DNA of 9,983 nt from CAZRZN01 sp964604565. GTDB lineage: Bacteria > Pseudomonadota > Alphaproteobacteria > Rhodobacterales > Rhodobacteraceae. Positions 5,923 to 9,983 of the stretch are shown piece by piece. A program made the position numbers and the translations under genes. The notes under the pieces are model-generated. The model was not told the DNA's origin. It saw only the letters and a list, made by a program, of their open reading frames with translations, and ran no database searches. Position 1 is the stretch's first letter. The number at the start of each line of letters is the position of its first letter. The stretch is from assembly GCA_964604565.1 (NCBI GenBank), contig CAZRZN010000151.1:1-9983 (forward strand), read 5' to 3'.

Positions 5923-6485
5923 GGGGACTGGCCCTAGCCCTCGCGCTCTGCGCGCTGCCCCTGCCGGCCGCCGCGCACAAGGTGATCGCCGCGGTCTTTC
6001 CCTCCGGCTCCGCGATAGAGGGAGAGATCGGTCTGTCGAACGGCGAAATGGCCCCCGACCTGCCCGTGCAGGTCCACGGCCCCGATGGCGCGCTGCTGGG
6101 CGAGACCGTGACCGACGCGGACGGGTTTTTCCTCTTCACCCCGACGACCCCGGTCGCGCATACCTTTCGTGCCGATCTGGGGGCGGGCCATGTGGCCGAT
6201 GTGACCATGCCCGCCGCCGATGTCGCCGGGATCCTCGGGGTGGCGGCCCCTGCCCCCGCCGTCCCGGCCGATGACGGGGCACCGCGCGCGACAACCGGCC
6301 TCAGCGCCGCCGACCGGTCCGAGATCGCCCGCATCGTCCGCGATGAGATGCGCCCCCTGCGCCGCGAGATCGCCGCCTACCGGGAAAAGAACGACCTACA
6401 AACGATCCTTGGCGGCATCGGCTATATCTGCGGCCTTTTCGGCCTTGGCTTCTACCTTGCCGCGCGGCGCCGGCTGAACGGCTGA
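5919..6485 (+). CDS. NikL/CbiL-like accessory protein of the cobalt ECF transporter
   Basis: The 188-residue product has a signal peptide (cut predicted after PAAA, residue 19), a small beta-rich region (20-100, with DPDG/DADGFFLF-like turns), an Ala/Pro linker (109-122), a charged helix (129-159) and one C-terminal membrane segment (about 160-182) ending in basic residues. This is the layout of NikL/CbiL-type accessory subunits that stand in for CbiN in some cobalt/nickel ECF systems. The mature N terminus would be His20-Lys, again a histidine. It should sit outside the cytoplasm, anchored beside CbiM. The start overlaps the cbiM stop by 4 nt. I leave the symbol empty because cbiL is also used for a corrin methyltransferase. 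Confidence 0.82.
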   Translation: MRGLALALALCALPLPAAAHKVIAAVFPSGSAIEGEIGLSNGEMAPDLPVQVHGPDGALLGETVTDADGFFLFTPTTPVAHTFRADLGAGHVADVTMPAADVAGILGVAAPAPAVPADDGAPRATTGLSAADRSEIARIVRDEMRPLRREIAAYREKNDLQTILGGIGYICGLFGLGFYLAARRRLNG

Positions 6486-6492
6486 GGGACAC

Positions 6493-7296
6493 ATGAGCCA
6501 TATCCTGTCGAATGGCGAAACGACCCTGACCGGGACCGGCGCGGAACGTAGCCGCAGCCCGATCGGCCTGCTGGACCCCCGGGTGCGCATCGCCGCCGCG
6601 CTGGTCTTCGGCATCGTCGTTGTGGCGCTGAACACCCTGCCGGCGATGGCGGCCGCCCTCGCCCTGTCGCTGACGCTGCTTGCCTTGTCGCGCCTGCCTG
6701 CGGGCCCCACCCTGCGCCGCGTGGCCATGATGGACGGGTTCATCCTGTTCATGCTCGCGCTCTTGCCCTTCACCGTGCCGGGCGATCCGATCTTCACGCT
6801 CTGGGGCTATCCGGCAAGCTGGCAGGGCCTCGCCCGCGCGGTGGAGATCGGGCTGACCGCCAATGCCGTGGTGCTGGCACTGATGACGCTTGTCGGCACG
6901 ATGGAGCCGGTGACGCTGGGCCATGCGCTGCACCGGCTGCGCACCCCGGAAACGCTGGTGCATCTGATGATGTTCACCATCCGCTATGTCGAGGTCCTGC
7001 GCGAGGAATACCTGCGCCTGCGCGCCGCGATGAAGGTGCGCGGCTTTCGCCCCGGCACCAACTGGCACAGCTACCGCAGCTTCGGCTACCTCGTCGGCAT
7101 GATGATGGTGCGCGCGATCGAACGGTCGGAACGGCTGCTGGGCGCGATGAAATGCCGGGGCTTTTCGGGCCGCATCCTGCTGTTGCAGGAGTTTCGCACC
7201 ACCCGGGCGGACGCGGTTTTCCTGACCGGCCTCGCCTGCGCGCTCCTTGCCCTTGGCGCATTGGACCTGACCGCATCGGACCTGTCATGGCGATGA
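6493..7296 (+). CDS. cbiQ: Cobalt ECF transporter transmembrane subunit CbiQ
   Basis: The 267-residue membrane protein is the EcfT-type scaffold. LDPR at 27-30 is the usual start of the conserved domain. Hydrophobic segments follow, and the two coupling-helix motifs that contact the ATPase are visible: A179-MKV-R183-G184 and A218-MKC-R222-G223. It links the CbiM substrate subunit to the CbiO ATPase. GAGGGA lies 3 nt before the ATG (close spacing), 7 bp after the preceding stop. Its 3' end overlaps the CbiO start. Histidine-bearing segments near H144/H147/H157 are not expected to bind substrate in this subunit. Confidence 0.93.
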   Translation: MSHILSNGETTLTGTGAERSRSPIGLLDPRVRIAAALVFGIVVVALNTLPAMAAALALSLTLLALSRLPAGPTLRRVAMMDGFILFMLALLPFTVPGDPIFTLWGYPASWQGLARAVEIGLTANAVVLALMTLVGTMEPVTLGHALHRLRTPETLVHLMMFTIRYVEVLREEYLRLRAAMKVRGFRPGTNWHSYRSFGYLVGMMMVRAIERSERLLGAMKCRGFSGRILLLQEFRTTRADAVFLTGLACALLALGALDLTASDLSWR

Positions 7297-7937
7297 TCTG
7301 GCTCGAAGATCTGCATTTCGCCTATCCCGGGCAGGCCCCGGTCCTGTCCGGCGCGTCGATGCGGCTGGGTCCGGGCGAGCGGCTGTCGCTGACCGGCGCG
7401 AATGGCGCGGGCAAATCCACGCTCCTGCGGATCATCCTCGGCTTGCAGCGCCCGCAGCGCGGAACGGTCACCGTCTTCGATCAGCCCCGCCGGACGGAAA
7501 AGGAATTTCATGAGGTCCGCCGCCGCATCGGGCTGGTGTTTCAGGACCCCGACGATCAGCTGTTCTGCCCCACGGTGGCAGAGGACGTCGCCTTCGGCCC
7601 GCTGAACCTTGGCAAAAGCCGGGCCGAGGCGCTGGAGATCGTCGACCGTCAGTTGACCGACCTTGACCTGCACCACCTGCGCGACCGCGTCACGCACAAG
7701 CTGTCCGGCGGGGAAAAACGCCTTGTCACGCTGGCCACGGTGCTGGCGATGGACCCCGAAGTGCTGCTGCTGGACGAACCGACCAACGCGCTCGACCCCA
7801 AGAACGCCGCCCGCCTGACCGAAATCATCGACGCCCTGCCCCAGCCGATCCTGCTGGTCAGCCACGACCCGGCGTTCCGTCAGGCGATTGCCCCCTGCGC
7901 GCTGGAATTGACCGACGGGCAATTGATCCCGGTCTGA
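7287..7937 (+). CDS. cbiO: Cobalt ECF transporter ATPase CbiO
   Basis: The 216-residue ABC ATPase has every expected motif: Walker A GANGAGKST (37-45), Q-loop FQDPDDQLF (85-93), signature LSGGE (139-143), Walker B LLLDEPTN (160-167, D163/E164) and the switch histidine SHD (H193). The FQDPDDQLF form is typical of the ECF A components. It powers cobalt import with CbiQ. It ends soon after the switch histidine and so lacks the longer C-terminal part of many CbiO proteins (often around 270 residues). Two starts are possible, ATG at 7287 (10-nt overlap with cbiQ) or ATG at 7293 (ATGA overlap); neither has a clear ribosome-binding site, implying translational coupling. Last gene of the operon. Confidence 0.93.
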   Translation: MAMIWLEDLHFAYPGQAPVLSGASMRLGPGERLSLTGANGAGKSTLLRIILGLQRPQRGTVTVFDQPRRTEKEFHEVRRRIGLVFQDPDDQLFCPTVAEDVAFGPLNLGKSRAEALEIVDRQLTDLDLHHLRDRVTHKLSGGEKRLVTLATVLAMDPEVLLLDEPTNALDPKNAARLTEIIDALPQPILLVSHDPAFRQAIAPCALELTDGQLIPV

Positions 7938-8045
7938 GGACCGGACGCCGCCGCCCTTTCGGAAAGGCCCGATTGTCCCGCCACACCAAGCTCCGCCCTC
8001 CACGGCCCCCTCGGCAGATCGTCCTGCGCGCAAATACCCGTTCAA

Positions 8046-8058
8046 GGGGCCATGCCCC
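8046..8058. terminator. Weak hairpin between convergent genes
   Basis: GGGGC and GCCCC form a 5-bp stem around CAT. On the minus strand it lies 11 nt past the protease stop and is followed by a few T residues (TTGAACGGGTATTTG). It may serve as a weak terminator for the protease gene, or for both convergent transcripts. A second weak hairpin, CCTTT/AAAGG near 7960-7970, follows cbiO without a T-run. Confidence 0.25.
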
Positions 8059-8069
8059 CGTCTCGATCT

Positions 8070-9635
8070 TCAGTTCCTGCGGGCCGTGACCCGGCAGCCG
8101 TTCGACACGGTCAGGCTCAGGGTCCGGCCATCCGCCGAAAGCGTGCCATTGGCGGTGTTCGTCGACCAGCCGAAGGTCTCCGTGGCAGAGTAGCTTCGCC
8201 CGTTCAGAGTGCCGCGCGTGGTTCCGGGACCCGCAGAGCCGGTGAATGTGCCCGTAAAGGCATTGCCCCCCGCGGACCGATAGACGCTGGTCCCGCTCAC
8301 CTGACCAAGCGGACAGGTCGCCGACCAGGTCCAGGACCCAACCATCGAATAGACCGGCGCCTCGGGCGCGGGCTGCGCCGGGGCCTCCACCGGGGCGGCC
8401 TCCGGGGGTCTCGGTGCCGGGGCGGCTGCCACCTGATTGCAGATCGTGCCCGACCGCGCCCTGATCGCCTCCAAGGCCCGGGCCGTGCCCAAATCCCCGG
8501 CGTCCAGCGCCACGCCGCTCGCCGTCAGAAAGCGGCGGAATGCCTCGCGCGTGCGGGGGCCCATGATCCCGTCCGGCGTGCCCGCGTTGCAGCCCAGCGT
8601 GTTCAGATGCGATTGCGACTGGCGCAGGATGTCACGGCTGTCCGCCGGTTCCGGGGCCGGGTCTAGACCGGCGTCCGGAACGGGGTCTGCCCGCGCCGTC
8701 TCTCTTTGTTCGGATCGCAGTTTCTCCAGCTCCGCCAGCGCCTCTGCCAGTGCGCGTGCCGCGTCCGTGTCTCCGGTATCCGCGGCCACCGGCGCGTCCG
8801 GCGCGGGCGCCGCCACGGTCAACACCTCCGACTGCGCCAAAATTTCCGACATCGGCACCGCGAAATTGACCTCACCCGCGCGGCTCCCCGCGTGGTGCAG
8901 GGCGATGACCTTCTGGCTGCCCGCGTCGATCACCGGCGATCCGGAATTGCCCGGCAGCGTGTCGCAGGTATGGCGCAGCCGCTGACCGGCGAGGGCCGGG
9001 CTGTCGGCCTGACATTTCTCGCGGCTGATGCGCTGCGCCTCCCCCATCGGATGGCCGATCACCCAAAAGGGATCCCGGTCCGACGGCACCGCCGCCGACA
9101 ATTCCAGCGCGCCGAATTCCGCATTGGCATCGCCCAGCACCTGCAAGACCGTGTAATCCAGCGCCTCGCTCGTCTCCAGCGGGACTGGATTGACGTGAAA
9201 GCTCCTGACCCCTTCGGCCAGACCGTCGCGCAGGAACCCGGCGTGGAACTGCACCGCGGCGATGCTGGTCGCGCCCCGCTCGATCATTTTCGGGTTTTTC
9301 AGGACACCCGGCACGCAGTGATGGTTGGTGATCAGCTTGTTGCCCTCCACCAGAAAACCGGTGCAGGGCGCGTGGCCGATATTGGTCAGGATCTGCAACA
9401 TCCCCACCGCCCGGCCCGTGCGGACAAAGATCGAGTTGGCGCCGTAGCTGGACACGAACTCGTTGTTATACGCCCCGACCTGCGCCTCAAGCTGCGCATC
9501 CCCCAGCAGGGACTCGGTCTGCGGCGTGACCACCTGCCCGAAGGTGGCGGGCGGGAACAGCATCAGATCCTGCGCCGTGGCGGCACTGGCCCAGACAAGG
9601 CATGAGATGGCAGCGGTCAGGCGGGAAATCGGCAT
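8070..9635 (-). CDS. Secreted trypsin-like serine protease with peptidoglycan-binding-like domain
   Basis: The 521-residue product begins with a signal peptide (hydrophobic 6-19, cut after ATA at residue 21). The protease domain (about 60-270) has the catalytic triad H106 (TNHHC), D160 (ALDYTVL) and S231 (GNSGSP), with cysteines C91/C107 and C208/C224 placed for disulfides. A short charged helix (293-317, LAEALAELEKLRSEQ) and a Pro/Ala linker lead to a peptidoglycan-binding-like module (about 335-400, LNTLGCNAGTPDGIMGPRTREAF). A second Ala/Pro linker precedes a Gly/Ser/Thr-rich C-terminal beta domain (about 432-521) with MVGSWTWSATC. It is expected in the periplasm or cell envelope; the target is unknown. 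The ATG at 9633-9635 is chosen because the signal peptide begins there, with CGGAG 11 nt upstream. It converges on the transporter operon. Confidence 0.9.
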   Translation of the reverse strand: MPISRLTAAISCLVWASAATAQDLMLFPPATFGQVVTPQTESLLGDAQLEAQVGAYNNEFVSSYGANSIFVRTGRAVGMLQILTNIGHAPCTGFLVEGNKLITNHHCVPGVLKNPKMIERGATSIAAVQFHAGFLRDGLAEGVRSFHVNPVPLETSEALDYTVLQVLGDANAEFGALELSAAVPSDRDPFWVIGHPMGEAQRISREKCQADSPALAGQRLRHTCDTLPGNSGSPVIDAGSQKVIALHHAGSRAGEVNFAVPMSEILAQSEVLTVAAPAPDAPVAADTGDTDAARALAEALAELEKLRSEQRETARADPVPDAGLDPAPEPADSRDILRQSQSHLNTLGCNAGTPDGIMGPRTREAFRRFLTASGVALDAGDLGTARALEAIRARSGTICNQVAAAPAPRPPEAAPVEAPAQPAPEAPVYSMVGSWTWSATCPLGQVSGTSVYRSAGGNAFTGTFTGSAGPGTTRGTLNGRSYSATETFGWSTNTANGTLSADGRTLSLTVSNGCRVTARRN

Positions 9636-9742
9636 CTGAAATCGAACTCCGGGACAAGGATTCGCGGTGCAGAATAGCAAAAGAACCGCCCCCGCCGAGT
9701 CAGGTATTCCCCTGTTCGGCCAAGGCATGCCCTCACAAAAGC

Positions 9743-9780
9743 TGTGCATCGGCTGTGCATGCCTTGTGCATGCGATGTGC
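9743..9780. repeat. Direct repeats of TGTGCAT at 11-bp spacing
   Basis: TGTGCAT occurs at 9743-9749, 9754-9760 and 9765-9771, and a shortened copy TGTGC at 9776-9780, each 11 bp from the last. The array lies about 110-145 bp upstream of the protease start. One-turn phasing is the hallmark of sites for proteins that bind side by side on the same DNA face, such as OmpR/PhoB-type response regulators. The regulator is not identified. Confidence 0.6.
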
Positions 9781-9869
9781 CCGCCCATTTGAAACGCTCT
9801 TTGCGGCCCATCGGGCACCCGAACGGGGCGGCACTCCCCCGACCGGCAAGCCCGTGACCACACCACATC

Positions 9870-9898
9870 TTGACGGAATGTCACGGCTGGGGTAGCGA
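9870..9898 (+). promoter_or_regulatory. Candidate promoter of tRNA-Gly
   Basis: TTGACG at 9870-9875 is a strong -35 match; 17 bp later lies TAGCGA (9893-9898), a poor -10. Transcription would then begin within a few bases of the tRNA 5' end at 9908. The -35 is good, but the weak -10 keeps this tentative. Confidence 0.35.
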
Positions 9899-9907
9899 CG
9901 CGCCACG

Positions 9908-9981
9908 GCGGGTATGATGTAATGGTAGCCTGTCAGCTTCCCAAGCTGAACGCGCGGGTTCGATTCCCGCTACCCGCTCCA
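9908..9981 (+). tRNA. tRNA-Gly (anticodon CCC)
   Basis: A full cloverleaf can be drawn. The acceptor stem GCGGGTA (9908-9914) pairs with TACCCGC (9971-9977). The anticodon stem TCAGC/GCTGA (9933-9937 with 9945-9949) frames the loop TTCCCAA, giving anticodon CCC (9940-9942), which reads GGG glycine codons. The T arm is GCGGG-TTCGATT-CCCGC (9954-9970). The discriminator T is followed by an encoded CCA (9979-9981). The gene is complete, ending 2 nt before the window edge. Confidence 0.96.
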
Positions 9982-9983
9982 GT

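Noticed and set aside
8706..9605. Long plus-strand open frame opposite the protease
   Set aside because: It is the shadow of the protease gene, rich in Arg, His and Gln, with no recognisable domain; the minus frame has a signal peptide and full catalytic triad.
9743..9780. CRISPR-like array
   Set aside because: Repeats are only 7 bp with 4-bp gaps, far too short for CRISPR repeats and spacers; a phased protein-binding array fits better.
9908..9981. tRNA as an integration (att) site for a mobile element
   Set aside because: No integrase and no repeat of the tRNA 3' end is visible in the window, and the sequence ends 2 nt after the tRNA, so it cannot be supported.

Overview
The window looks like chromosome from a GC-rich alphaproteobacterium, most plausibly a member of the Rhodobacteraceae/Rhodobacterales. 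This is inferred from codon and base composition, the gene families and their order; no marker gene proves it. It contains nine convincing protein genes, one tRNA and one very clear cobalamin (B12) riboswitch.

Left part (1-1530): a divergent regulator/enzyme pair. A TetR-family repressor (minus) and an AhpD-like carboxymuconolactone decarboxylase-family protein (plus) share a 116-bp spacer holding three near-perfect palindromes of the form TTGA(A/G)(C/T)G...C(A/G)(T/C)TCAA. The repressor probably controls both genes. Its one cysteine lies in a motif resembling the redox-sensing cysteine of NemR, and the enzyme has a CxxC...H peroxidase-type site, so electrophile or peroxide stress is a reasonable guess for the function. 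A hairpin follows the enzyme gene.

Middle (1530-2150) is a gene-poor stretch of mixed composition with several palindromes, a TGCAT-rich cluster and at most one doubtful small membrane ORF. Positions 2152-3897 (minus) hold an apparent two-gene operon: an aldo/keto reductase followed by a fumarylacetoacetate-hydrolase-family enzyme. The substrate cannot be read from the sequence.

Core of the window (4158-7937, plus): a B12 riboswitch followed by a five-gene, tightly packed operon for an energy-coupling-factor metal transporter: DUF4198 (NikK-like) periplasmic protein, CbiM substrate-binding membrane subunit, a NikL/CbiL-like protein with signal peptide and C-terminal anchor, CbiQ, and the CbiO ATPase. 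The protein set resembles nickel-type (K-L-M-Q-O) systems and lacks CbiN, but the riboswitch points to cobalt import for cobalamin synthesis. The leader can fold so that the ribosome-binding site of the first gene is paired with an upstream GTCCCTG, suggesting translational control. All three extracytoplasmic components have a histidine at or next to the predicted mature N terminus.

Right end (8070-9981): a secreted trypsin-like serine protease with a peptidoglycan-binding-like module and a C-terminal beta-rich domain (minus), convergent with the transporter operon. Its upstream region holds TGTGCAT repeats spaced exactly 11 bp. A tRNA-Gly(CCC) closes the window.
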